From Pseudomonadota bacterium (GTDB lineage: Bacteria; Pseudomonadota; Alphaproteobacteria; Sphingomonadales; Sphingomonadaceae), in NCBI GenBank assembly GCA_023400405.1, contig JAEXFD010000014.1, positions 62,001-126,000 on the forward strand: a stretch of 64,000 bases of DNA. Direction: 5' to 3'. Shown piece after piece: positions 52,759-61,245 of this stretch. The translations under genes and the position numbers were made by a program. Numbering within the stretch: the stretch's first letter is position 1; each line of letters begins with the position of its first letter. Under the pieces are notes generated by a model. It saw only the letters and a program-made list of their open reading frames with translations. It was not told where the DNA came from and did no database searches.

Positions 52759-52799
52759 TTGCAAAGCAGCAGCACGGAGCCCCATTTAGGCTCCGTGCT
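52759..52799 (+). promoter_or_regulatory. rel promoter with a dyad covering the -10 and the GTG start
   Basis: TTGCAA (52759-52764), an 18-bp spacer and CATTTA (52783-52788), 6 nt before the GTG at 52795. AGCACGGAGCC (52771-52781) and GGCTCCGTGCT (52789-52799) form a perfect 11-bp inverted repeat with a 7-bp centre that is the -10 itself. The start codon lies in the right arm. In a leaderless transcript the hairpin would be DNA-only (an operator); in read-through mRNA it would hide the start codon. Confidence 0.6.
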
Positions 52800-54885
52800 G
52801 CGCCAATATGAACTTGTCGATCGGGTCCTCAGCTACGATCCGGATGCCGATGAAGCGATGCTCAATCGAGCCTATGTCTTCTCGGTCAATGCGCATGGCA
52901 CCCAGAAGCGCGCCTCGGGCGACCCCTATTTCAGCCATCCGATCGAAGTCGCGGGCATCCTGACCGACCTGCACCTCGACGACGAGACGATCGTCACCGC
53001 GATCCTGCACGACACCGTCGAGGACACGGTGGCGACCCCCGAGGAAATCCGGCGGCTGTTCGGCGAGAATGTCGCGCGGATGGTCGATGGCGTCACCAAG
53101 CTCTCCAAGATCGAGGCGCAGAGCGAGAGCGAGCGCGCCGCGGAGAACCTGCGCAAGTTCCTCCTCGCCATGTCCGACGACGTGCGCGTGCTGCTGGTCA
53201 AGCTCGCCGACCGGCTGCACAACATGCGCACGCTCCACCACATCAAGTCGGAGGAGAAGCGCCGCCGTATCGCGCGCGAGACGATGGACATCTATGCCCC
53301 GCTCGCCGAGCGGATCGGCATGTACGAGTTCATGAAGGAGATGCAGACGCTCGCCTTCAGGCAGCTCGAGCCCGAAGCCGCTGAAAGCATCGCCAAGCGG
53401 CTCGACGCCTTCAAGATCGAGGGCGAGGACCGCATCGCCAAGATCGCCTCCGGCCTCAAGCTGCTGCTCGCCCGCGGCGGGATCGAGGCGGAGCTTTCGG
53501 GGCGCGAGAAGCACCCCTATTCGATCTGGAAGAAGATGTCCGAGCGGCATGTCTCGCTCGAGCAGCTCAGCGACATCATGGCGTTCCGCGCGATCGTCGA
53601 CACCGAGGAGGAATGCTATCGCGCGCTGGGCGTGATCCATCGCCGCTGGCCGATGGTGCCGGGCCGGTTCAAGGATTATATCTCGACGCCCAAGCGCAAC
53701 GGCTATCGATCGCTGCACACCACGATCATCCATGCCGGGGACACCCGCGTCGAGATCCAGATCCGCACCCGCGATATGCATGCCCAGGCCGAATATGGCC
53801 TGGCCGCGCACTGGGCCTACAAGCAGGACGCCGTCCGCCCGGACACGCAGGTCAGCTGGATCCGCGACCTGATCGAGATCCTCGACCATGCCGAGAGCCC
53901 CGAGGAGCTGCTCGAGCACACGCGCATGGCGATGTACCAGGACCGGATCTTCGCCTTCACCCCCAAGGGCGAGCTGATCCAGCTGCCCAAGGGCGCGACG
54001 CCGATCGACTTCGCCTATGCGGTGCATACCGACCTCGGCGACCAGTCTGTGGGCGCGAAGATCAACGGCCGGGTGGTGCCGCTGCGCACCGAGATCGAGC
54101 AGGGCGATCAGGTGCAGATCCTGCGCTCCAAGGCACAGCAGCCCCAGGCCAATTGGCTCAATTTCGCGATCACCGGCAAGGCGCGCGCCGCGATCCGCCG
54201 CCATATCCGCCACAAGGAGCGCGACGAGACGATCGCGCTCGGCCACAAGCTCTATGACGAGATCGTCCAGCGGCTGCCGGTGGCGCCGAGCGACCAGGCG
54301 CTGGGCGATGCGCTGAAGCGGCTCAAGCTGCCCGACGAGGCGGCGCTGATGGAAGCCATCGCGCTGCGCAAGCTCACCGACGCACAGGTGATGGAAGCGG
54401 TGATGCCGGGCTCGACCGAAGGCGCCGATGCGCACGCGCTGCCGCCCCAGCGCCACGCCATCGACATCAAGGGGCTGACCCCCGGCATGGCCTTCGTCTT
54501 CTCCGAGGATTGCCGCCCGGTGCCGGGCGACCGGATCATCGGCATCCGCCGCGCGGGGGAGCCGATCGAGGTCCACCGCATCGACTGCGCCAGCCTGGCC
54601 GAGACCGGCGAGGAGGATTGGGTGGACCTGACCTGGGGCGACCGCTCCGAGGGCGGCGTGGCGCAGATCGCGGTGACGCTCAAGAACGAACCGGGCGCGC
54701 TCGGCACCGTCGCCACCCTGATCGGCCAGCAAAAGGCGAACATCCTCGGCCTGCGGATGGACAATCGCGATACGACCTTCCACACCAACACGATCGACCT
54801 CGAAGTCCGCAACGCGGCACACCTGGTCAAGCTGCTCGCCGCGCTGCGGGCGGCGGACGCAGTGAGCTCGGCCGAGCGGGTGTAG
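52795..54885 (+). CDS. rel: Bifunctional (p)ppGpp synthetase/hydrolase, RelA/SpoT homolog
   Basis: 696 residues. HD hydrolase domain (about 30-180: SHPIEVAGIL, HDTVEDT), synthetase domain (about 225-340, with KDYISTPKRNGYRSLHT), TGS domain (FAFTPKGELIQLPKGATPID) and C-terminal ACT domain (AQIAVTLKNEPGALGTVATL). The hydrolase motif is intact, so it is a bifunctional Rsh, controlling growth on starvation. The GTG start gives the family-typical MLRQYELVDRVL N-terminus; no SD is visible. Confidence 0.96.
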   Translation: MLRQYELVDRVLSYDPDADEAMLNRAYVFSVNAHGTQKRASGDPYFSHPIEVAGILTDLHLDDETIVTAILHDTVEDTVATPEEIRRLFGENVARMVDGVTKLSKIEAQSESERAAENLRKFLLAMSDDVRVLLVKLADRLHNMRTLHHIKSEEKRRRIARETMDIYAPLAERIGMYEFMKEMQTLAFRQLEPEAAESIAKRLDAFKIEGEDRIAKIASGLKLLLARGGIEAELSGREKHPYSIWKKMSERHVSLEQLSDIMAFRAIVDTEEECYRALGVIHRRWPMVPGRFKDYISTPKRNGYRSLHTTIIHAGDTRVEIQIRTRDMHAQAEYGLAAHWAYKQDAVRPDTQVSWIRDLIEILDHAESPEELLEHTRMAMYQDRIFAFTPKGELIQLPKGATPIDFAYAVHTDLGDQSVGAKINGRVVPLRTEIEQGDQVQILRSKAQQPQANWLNFAITGKARAAIRRHIRHKERDETIALGHKLYDEIVQRLPVAPSDQALGDALKRLKLPDEAALMEAIALRKLTDAQVMEAVMPGSTEGADAHALPPQRHAIDIKGLTPGMAFVFSEDCRPVPGDRIIGIRRAGEPIEVHRIDCASLAETGEEDWVDLTWGDRSEGGVAQIAVTLKNEPGALGTVATLIGQQKANILGLRMDNRDTTFHTNTIDLEVRNAAHLVKLLAALRAADAVSSAERV

Positions 54886-54930
54886 CGACCGGCTCGACGG
54901 CGACCGCGGCGGGCGCTAAGGCGTCCGGTC

Positions 54931-55938
54931 ATGCAAGCCCGGCCGAAACTCTCCGTCGTCATCCCCTGCTACAATGAAGAGGCCTGTCTCGACGCGCTGC
55001 ACGCGCGCGTCTCGGCGGCGGCGCGCGCGGCGGTGGGCGAAAGCTATGAGATCGTGCTGATCAACGACGGTTCGCGCGACAAGAGCTGGCCGGTGATGCA
55101 GCGGCTTTCGGCGGGCGATCCGCACCTCGTCGCGATCAACCTCTCGCGCAACCACGGCCACCAGCTCGCGCTCACCGCGGGCCTCGATTTGTGCGCGGGC
55201 GAGGAGATCCTGATCATCGATGCGGACCTGCAGGACCCGCCCGAGCTGCTGACCGACATGCGCGCAGCGATGCGCAGCCAGGGCGCCGACGTGGTCTATG
55301 CGGTGCGCCGCAAGCGCGATGGCGAGACGATCTTCAAGAAGATCACCGCCGCCTTCTTCTACCGGATGCTTGATCGGATCACCGACACGCCGATCCCGCT
55401 CGACACCGGCGATTTCCGGCTGATGACCCGGCGCGCGCTCGACGCCTTCCTGTCGCTGCCCGAACAGGCGCGCTTCATCCGCGGCATGGTCGCCTGGGTC
55501 GGCTTCAAGCAGGTTCCCTTTCCCTATGACCGGCACGAGCGACTGGCCGGCGAAAGCAAATATCCGCTCGCCAAGATGATCCGCTTCGCGCTCGACGCGA
55601 TCACCGGCTTCTCGACCGCACCGCTGCGCTTCGCCAGCCATGTCGGGCTGCTGCTCACCGGCGCCTCGGCGCTGCTCGTGCTCTACATCGTCGCGGGCTT
55701 CCTGATGGGCGCGGCGATCCCCGGCTGGACCTCGCTGATGCTGGTGGTGGTGGTGCTCGGCGCAGTGCAGATGTTCGTGCTGGGGATGATCGGCGAATAT
55801 CTCGGCCGGCTCTATGTCGAATCGAAGCGGCGGCCGCTCTACATCGTCGCCGACGTCGCCGGGCCGGTGATCGGCCATGCGCGGCTCGGCTATCGCTTCG
55901 AGGACAGCGACGAGGCGCGGGCGTTTTCGGAAGGGTAA
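54931..55938 (+). CDS. Membrane glycosyltransferase family 2 (GtrB/ArnC/DPM1-like)
   Basis: 335 residues. N-terminal GT-A domain with VVIPCYNEE, the DxD-type DADLQDP, and the RERxxx-like catalytic region; two transmembrane helices near 230-255 and 265-290. It would move a sugar from a nucleotide donor to polyprenyl phosphate at the cytoplasmic face, as GtrB or ArnC do. Together with the GtrA-like and GT-C genes it forms a surface glycosylation set. It is convergent with the methyltransferase gene across a repeat pair. Confidence 0.92.
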   Translation: MQARPKLSVVIPCYNEEACLDALHARVSAAARAAVGESYEIVLINDGSRDKSWPVMQRLSAGDPHLVAINLSRNHGHQLALTAGLDLCAGEEILIIDADLQDPPELLTDMRAAMRSQGADVVYAVRRKRDGETIFKKITAAFFYRMLDRITDTPIPLDTGDFRLMTRRALDAFLSLPEQARFIRGMVAWVGFKQVPFPYDRHERLAGESKYPLAKMIRFALDAITGFSTAPLRFASHVGLLLTGASALLVLYIVAGFLMGAAIPGWTSLMLVVVVLGAVQMFVLGMIGEYLGRLYVESKRRPLYIVADVAGPVIGHARLGYRFEDSDEARAFSEG

Positions 55939-55979
55939 TCGGTCAGCGCGGCGGGCGGTACGATCACCGCCCTCGCTGT

Positions 55980-56076
55980 TCCCCGGCGAAGGCCGGGGCC
56001 CAGCTCCGGCGCAGTTGGTGGGGCGGGAAAACCTCGCAAACGACATTGCAACTGGTCCCCGGCCTTCGCCGGGGAG
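55980..56076. repeat. Inverted pair of GC-rich REP-like repeats
   Basis: TCCCCGGCGAAGGCCGGGG begins at 55980 and its inverse CCCCGGCCTTCGCCGGGGA ends near 56075. The flanks CCCAGC and AACTGG add symmetry. The unit is the same family as 26928-27026. It fills most of the 155-bp gap between the convergent GT2 and methyltransferase genes and nothing else is visible there. Confidence 0.75.
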
Positions 56077-56093
56077 CAGATTTCGCGATGACG

Positions 56094-56825
56094 TCAGCCC
56101 TTCGGCTCGGCCAACGCGATGATCGACAGCCCCGGGGGCATCGGCAATCGGCCGACGATATGGCGCTCGAGCCCGAAGACCTTTTCGAACGCGGCGTTGA
56201 GCGGCTTGGGCGGGGGCGAATCGTCGCTGTCGTCCCGGCCGGTGAGCTTGCCCGCCAGGCGCGCCGCCACCGCGACCGGGAAGAGCAGCGAATTGAACCA
56301 GCGCAGCTTGCGCCAGCGCAGGCCCGCCTTGTCCAGCGTCGCGGCGAAGCCGGCCTTGGAATAGCGGCGCTTGTGGTGATTGACCACGTCGTGCGCGCTC
56401 CACATCCATTGGTGCGCGGGCACGGTGATCAGGATCTTGCCGCCGGGCTTGAGCACCCGCGCGATCGCCTTCAGCGCGCCGACATCGTCCTCGACATGCT
56501 CGATCACGTCGAGCACCGCGACGAGATCGTAGCTGCCCGCCTCGACGCCCGCGAGGTCGGGCAGCGGCGAAGAACCCACCTTCTTGCCCAGCCGCTCGCT
56601 CGCCTTGGCCGCCGCGCTCTCGTCGATCTCGATTGCATCGACGTCGCCGAACTGGGCGAGCATCGGCAGATTGTGGCCGGTGCCGCAGCCGATCTCGAGG
56701 ATGCGCGCGTCGCCGGGCAGCGCAGCATAGCGCGCGAGATAATCGGAAAGGATCTCGCGGCGGGCGCGGTACCACCAATGGGTGGTGTCGTGCGCGGCCA
56801 TGCGATCGTAGACGATGCGGTCCAT
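56094..56825 (-). CDS. Class I SAM-dependent methyltransferase
   Basis: 243 residues. Rossmann-type SAM motif LEIGCGTGHNLPML, acidic ribose contact AIEID, and motif IV VLDVIEHVEDD, as in Ubie/type-11 methyltransferases. A hydrophobic, Trp/Arg-rich part around WRKLRWFNSLLFPVAVAAR suggests a membrane-associated substrate. It begins one base after the GtrA-like gene, so they are co-transcribed, which favours a sugar- or lipid-methylation role in the glycosylation cluster. Confidence 0.88.
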   Translation of the reverse strand: MDRIVYDRMAAHDTTHWWYRARREILSDYLARYAALPGDARILEIGCGTGHNLPMLAQFGDVDAIEIDESAAAKASERLGKKVGSSPLPDLAGVEAGSYDLVAVLDVIEHVEDDVGALKAIARVLKPGGKILITVPAHQWMWSAHDVVNHHKRRYSKAGFAATLDKAGLRWRKLRWFNSLLFPVAVAARLAGKLTGRDDSDDSPPPKPLNAAFEKVFGLERHIVGRLPMPPGLSIIALAEPKG

Positions 56826-56826
56826 C

Positions 56827-57213
56827 TTATTTGAACACCAGATAGCGGTTGAGCGCGAAGGTGACGAGGGGCGTCACGAAGATCACCGGCAAGAGCGGCA
56901 CCCAGGTCGGCTGGTGGAGCGGGCCGGTGAACACCCAGGTGAAGAAGGCATTGATCGCCATGCCGATCGACTGGACCGCAAGGAACTTCGACTGGGTGCC
57001 GACGCCGCCTTCGGCCTCATGCCCCTTGAAGCTCCAGCGGCTGTGGAAGACGTAGCCGAACACTACCGCGACCATGAAGCCGGCGACCGAGGCGAGCACC
57101 GGCGGGATCGCATAGGTGGCGAGCGGCCAATAGACGGCAGTGTAGACGGCGGTGGAAAGCCCGCCGACAATGCCGAACCGGATCAACTGGCCGAGCGTTC
57201 CGCTCTGCCGCAT
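56827..57213 (-). CDS. GtrA-family membrane protein (polyprenyl-phosphate-sugar flippase)
   Basis: 128 residues with four transmembrane helices; FGIVGGLSTAVYTAVYWPL and VVFGYVFHSRWSFKG are GtrA signatures, with NRYLVFK at the end. It would carry the polyprenyl-linked sugar made by GtrB across the membrane. Start ATG at 57213; the open frame continues upstream without a better start. Divergent from the GT-C gene. Confidence 0.9.
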   Translation of the reverse strand: MRQSGTLGQLIRFGIVGGLSTAVYTAVYWPLATYAIPPVLASVAGFMVAVVFGYVFHSRWSFKGHEAEGGVGTQSKFLAVQSIGMAINAFFTWVFTGPLHQPTWVPLLPVIFVTPLVTFALNRYLVFK

Positions 57214-57304
57214 CGTTTCGAACCGCTCTAGTAACGCCGCCACAATCACTTGCCCCAGGACCGCGGGACGCCCTAATGCGTGCAGCCCAGCGAGGGAAGC
57301 GAAT

Positions 57305-59164
57305 TTGAAGCGCGGCATTTTCGGCGGTTTCCGCCTCGACGACGAACTCGATCGCGAATGGCTGCGCTGGATGCTGCTGTTCTGGCTGGGCGTGGTCGTC
57401 TGGTTCCTCTGGCAGCGCCAGGGCAACATCCACTGGCTGATGCTCAGCGATACCGACGATAATATGCGGCTGATGCAGGTGCGGGCCTGGCTCGCCGGCC
57501 AGGGCTGGTACGATCTTCGCCAATATCGCCTCGATCCCGCCCTGGGGGGCTTCGACATCCATTGGTCGCGACTGGTCGACCTGCCGATCGCCGCGCTGAT
57601 CCTCGCCTTCAAGCCTTGGGTCGGCACCGCCACTGCCGAGCGCTGGGCCTGCGGGATCGCGCCGCTGCTGCCGCTGGCGGTGGCGATGACCGGGCTGACG
57701 CTCACCGTGCGGCGGCTGATCGCGCCGGCGAGCTGGCCCGTCGCGCTGGTCATCCTGCTCGGCTGCACCTCGACGATGGCGATGTATGCGCCGATGCGGA
57801 TCGACCATCATGGCTGGCAGCTCGCCGCGCTGGCGATCACCGTCGCCGGGCTCGCCGATCCACGGCGCGCTCGGGGCGGGGCGACGGTGGGCCTTTCCAG
57901 CGCCTTCACGCTGACGATCGGGCTGGAGATGCTGCCCTATTGCGCGATGGCCGGGGCGATCATCGCGCTGCGCTGGGTGTGGGATGCGGGCGACGTGCGC
58001 CGGATGCAGGCCTATGGGCTGACGCTCGGCGGCGGATCGGCGCTGGGCTTCGCGCTGTTCGCCTCCAACGCCAACCAGGTGATGCGCTGCGACGCGCTGA
58101 CGCCGGTATGGCTGACCGTGATGGTCGCGGCGGGCGCGCTGCTGTTCGCGCTGTCGCTCGCCGATCCGGCCAATCGCTGGGTGCGGCTGGGGCTGGCCGC
58201 CGTGGCGGGTGCGGTGATCGTCGCCGGCTTCGCGCTGCTCTTCCCCCAATGCCTGGGCCGCCCCGAACAGGTTTCGGACGAGCTCGCCAACACCTGGCTC
58301 AACAATGTCCGCGAGGCGCGGCCGATCTACAAGCATCCGTTCAAGACCGGCGTGGCGATGGCGACGCTGCCGGTGATCGGGATGATCGGCGCGATCTTCG
58401 CGACCTGGCGCGCGCGGCGTGGACCACAGGCGGTGCCCTGGGCGGGGATCGCGCTGTTCGGCAGCTTCGCGGCGGCGATGCTGCTCTGGCAGGTGCGCGC
58501 GGCACCGGCGGCGCAGCTGCTCGCGGTGCCCGGCGCGACGGCGTTGGTCGCGGCGATCGTGCCGTGGTTCCTGTCGCGATCCTCGATGCTGGTGCGCGTG
58601 CTCGGATCGGTGGCCGCGTTCCTGGTGCTCTCGGGCCTCGCGGCGGGGCTCGCTTTGCCCTATCTGCCCGGCGAGAAGGGCAAGAAGCCCGGCACGCCCG
58701 ACAAGGTCGGTGCCGCCAACGCGGCCTGCGCGCGGCTGAGCAACCTGCGCGTGCTCGACATGGTGCCGCGCTCGATCTTCTTCACGCACGTCGACATGGG
58801 TCCGCGCCTGATCGTCACCACGCATCATGACGGCATCGCCGGGCCCTATCACCGCAACGGCCAGGCGATCCTCGACGTGCACCACGCCTTTACCGGCCCG
58901 ACCGAGCGCTTCCGCGGGATCGCTGCCGTGCATCATGCGCAGTATCTGCTGATCTGCCCGGACATGAGCGAGACGACGCTATACCGCGCGCGCGGGCCCA
59001 ACGGTTTCTTCGCCCAGCTCTACAAGGGCCAGGTGCCGAACTGGCTGGAAACGGTGCCGCTGCCGGTCAACTCGCCGTTCAAGCTGTGGAAGATCCGCTA
59101 CGATCTTCCGAACGTGCCGATCAATGCCCCGAAAGCGCCCGGCCAGCGACCAGCGAAGCCCTGA
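57305..59164 (+). CDS. Putative GT-C-fold membrane glycosyltransferase
   Basis: 619 residues, about 11-13 transmembrane helices. The first periplasmic loop SDTDDNMRLMQVRAWLAGQG, with acidic residues, and the next IHWSRLVDLPIAALI resemble polyprenyl-sugar-dependent GT-C enzymes. A C-terminal soluble region (about 480-619) has an HHDG and HH-rich segment. It is probably the periplasmic transferase that receives the sugar flipped by GtrA. The start is TTG at 57305, with GAGG 9 nt upstream. Its last 44 bp overlap the convergent marC gene. The acceptor is unknown. Confidence 0.75.
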   Translation: MKRGIFGGFRLDDELDREWLRWMLLFWLGVVVWFLWQRQGNIHWLMLSDTDDNMRLMQVRAWLAGQGWYDLRQYRLDPALGGFDIHWSRLVDLPIAALILAFKPWVGTATAERWACGIAPLLPLAVAMTGLTLTVRRLIAPASWPVALVILLGCTSTMAMYAPMRIDHHGWQLAALAITVAGLADPRRARGGATVGLSSAFTLTIGLEMLPYCAMAGAIIALRWVWDAGDVRRMQAYGLTLGGGSALGFALFASNANQVMRCDALTPVWLTVMVAAGALLFALSLADPANRWVRLGLAAVAGAVIVAGFALLFPQCLGRPEQVSDELANTWLNNVREARPIYKHPFKTGVAMATLPVIGMIGAIFATWRARRGPQAVPWAGIALFGSFAAAMLLWQVRAAPAAQLLAVPGATALVAAIVPWFLSRSSMLVRVLGSVAAFLVLSGLAAGLALPYLPGEKGKKPGTPDKVGAANAACARLSNLRVLDMVPRSIFFTHVDMGPRLIVTTHHDGIAGPYHRNGQAILDVHHAFTGPTERFRGIAAVHHAQYLLICPDMSETTLYRARGPNGFFAQLYKGQVPNWLETVPLPVNSPFKLWKIRYDLPNVPINAPKAPGQRPAKP

Positions 59165-59762
59165 TCCCATCGATCACGAACTGCACGGCGAGCGCACCGA
59201 GCAGCACGCCGAGCAGGCGCGAGATCACCGCTTCGATCTTGGCGCCGACGACGCGCATCAGCGGGCCGGCGGCGAGCAGGGCGAGCAGCGTCAGCAGCAG
59301 GATCGCCGCCATCGCCGCGAGCACCACCAGCGTGCGATCGAGCCCGCTGTTCTGCGACATCAGCAGCATGGTCGAGGCGATCGAGCCGGGGCCGGCGATC
59401 ATCGGCATCGCCATCGGGAAGATCGAGATGTCGGTCGGTTCGGCCGCCTTGACCTTCTCGGCCCGGTCCTCGCGCCGCTCGGTGCGCTTTTCGAACACCA
59501 TTTCGAGCGCGATCAGGAACAGCATGATGCCGCCGGCGATCTTGAACGCATTGAGGCTGATGCCGAGCGCGCGCAGCAGCGCCTCGCCGAACAGCGCGAA
59601 GCCGAACAGGATGATCGCCGCGACCAGCACCGCCCGCACCGCCATTGCCCGGCGATGCACGACGCTGGTCCCCGCGGTGAGTCCCGCGAAGATCGGCGCG
59701 CAGCCGGGCGGATCGATCACCACGAAGAAGGTGATGAAGGCGGAGACGAAGAGTTCGATCAT
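59121..59762 (-). CDS. MarC-family membrane protein
   Basis: 213 residues, six transmembrane helices, with ITFFVVIDPPGCAPIFAGLT and PMAMPMIAGPGSIAST motifs typical of MarC. The role is uncertain; members are suggested to be antibiotic or amino-acid-related transporters (NAAT family). It overlaps the upstream SnoaL-like gene (ATGA) and runs 44 bp into the convergent GT-C gene. Confidence 0.92.
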   Translation of the reverse strand: MIELFVSAFITFFVVIDPPGCAPIFAGLTAGTSVVHRRAMAVRAVLVAAIILFGFALFGEALLRALGISLNAFKIAGGIMLFLIALEMVFEKRTERREDRAEKVKAAEPTDISIFPMAMPMIAGPGSIASTMLLMSQNSGLDRTLVVLAAMAAILLLTLLALLAAGPLMRVVGAKIEAVISRLLGVLLGALAVQFVIDGIRASLVAGRALSGH

Positions 59763-60373
59763 GGGGTGGGTGCCGCGATGCTGTCGTTCAGGACGGACGT
59801 CTCGTTCTCGCCGTCCCAGACCAGAACCTCGAAAGTTCGCGCGCCGTCGGGCGTCACCTCCCAATGCCAGGAGAGCGTCTCATCGGCCGATTCCCCGTCG
59901 CCCACCTTCGCATCGGCCGGCGCGGCGATCGACGAGATCGCTCCCACCGGCGATGCACACGACGCTTGGACCACCTTGGGCGCCGCCGGACGCGGCCGCG
60001 ATTCCTTCAGCACATCGCCGCCATCGACGATCCACTTCCAGCTGCCGTTCGCTTCCTTGCGCCACACGGTGGAGAAATAGCCGACGGTTCCGTCCGGCAG
60101 CGTCCACCCACCCGTGTTCACCGCCATTTTCCCGTCGCACGAGACGTAGCTCTCGGTCGGCCACCACTCGACCGACTTGGGCGGGTCCTTCCGATCCTTG
60201 AGCCACGCCTGCGCCTTGACCGGCTGCGGCACGAACATCGTCGCGTCCTCCGCGGCGAATTCGCGGAACGCCGTCCACTGCCCCCTGGCCTGCGCCGCCG
60301 CGTTGAACGCGCGCTCGGCGTCGAGCGCGGTCTGCGGCGCGGCGGCCTGGAGGAGCAGCGCGGCGAGGATCAT
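59759..60373 (-). CDS. SnoaL/DUF4440-like protein
   Basis: 204 residues. The first half (ALDAERAFNAAAQARGQWTAF, VNTGGWTLPDG, WKWIVDGGDV) has the NTF2-like cone-fold pattern. The rest is an extra region of about 85 residues with DETLSWHWEVTPDGARTFEV. A short hydrophobic N-terminus may be a signal peptide. The active function is unknown. It overlaps folD by ATGA and marC by ATGA. Confidence 0.8.
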   Translation of the reverse strand: MILAALLLQAAAPQTALDAERAFNAAAQARGQWTAFREFAAEDATMFVPQPVKAQAWLKDRKDPPKSVEWWPTESYVSCDGKMAVNTGGWTLPDGTVGYFSTVWRKEANGSWKWIVDGGDVLKESRPRPAAPKVVQASCASPVGAISSIAAPADAKVGDGESADETLSWHWEVTPDGARTFEVLVWDGENETSVLNDSIAAPTP

Positions 60374-61245
60374 ATCGCGCCCGGCTCCAGCGGCACGCCG
60401 GCATTGCGGTGCGCGGCGACCAGGGTGTTGCGCAGCAGGCAGGCGATCGTCATCGGCCCGACGCCGCCCGGCACCGGGGTGATCGCGCCGGCGACGCTCG
60501 CCGCGCTATCGAAATCGACGTCGCCGACCAGTCCGGCCTCGGTCCGGTTGATGCCGACATCGATCACGGTCGCACCGGGTTTCAGCCATTCGCCCTTGAC
60601 GAAGTGCGGGATCCCCACCGCCGCCACGACGATATCGGCGTGGCGGAGGTAATGCGGCAGGTTGCGGGTGCGCGAATGGACGAGTGTCACCGTCGCGCTG
60701 GCGCGGGTGAGCAGCGCGGCCATCGGCTTGCCGACGATGTTCGAGCGGCCGATCACCACCGCATCCAGCCCCGACAGGTCGCCCAGCCGGTCTTCGAGCA
60801 GCATCAGGCAGCCGAGCGGCGTGCAGGGCACGAAGCCCTCCAGCCCGGTGGCGAGGCGCCCGGCATTGACCGGGTGGAAGCCGTCGACATCCTTGTCCGG
60901 GCTGATCCGCAGCAGCACCGCCTGCTCGTCGATATGGCGCGGCAGCGGCAGCTGCACGAGGATGCCGTCCACCGCGGGATCGGCATTGAGCCGATCGACC
61001 AGCGCGAGCAGATCGTCCTGCGAGGTGTCCGCGGGCAGCTTATGCTCGAAGCTCTCCATCCCTGCCTCGCGGGTCTGCTTGCCCTTGGAGCGGACATACA
61101 CGGCCGAGGCCGGATCCTCGCCGACCAGCACCACGGCGAGCCCGGGCACGCGCCCCGCCGCCGCCTGGAATGCGGGAACCAATGCCGCGACGCGGGCGCG
61201 CAGCCCCGCGGCGAATGCCTTTCCGTCGATGATCTCAGCCGTCAT
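60370..61245 (-). CDS. folD: Bifunctional methylenetetrahydrofolate dehydrogenase/cyclohydrolase
   Basis: 291 residues. YVRSKGKQ contains the catalytic Lys; PLPRHIDE, VIGRSNIVGKPMA and TPVPGGVGPMT are FolD blocks. It converts methylene-THF to formyl-THF with NADP+. I chose the ATG at 61245, matching the family N-terminus MTAEIIDGKAFA; an ATG at 61257 is also in frame. It overlaps the DUF167 gene and is coupled to the SnoaL-like gene. Confidence 0.96.
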   Translation of the reverse strand: MTAEIIDGKAFAAGLRARVAALVPAFQAAAGRVPGLAVVLVGEDPASAVYVRSKGKQTREAGMESFEHKLPADTSQDDLLALVDRLNADPAVDGILVQLPLPRHIDEQAVLLRISPDKDVDGFHPVNAGRLATGLEGFVPCTPLGCLMLLEDRLGDLSGLDAVVIGRSNIVGKPMAALLTRASATVTLVHSRTRNLPHYLRHADIVVAAVGIPHFVKGEWLKPGATVIDVGINRTEAGLVGDVDFDSAASVAGAITPVPGGVGPMTIACLLRNTLVAAHRNAGVPLEPGAI

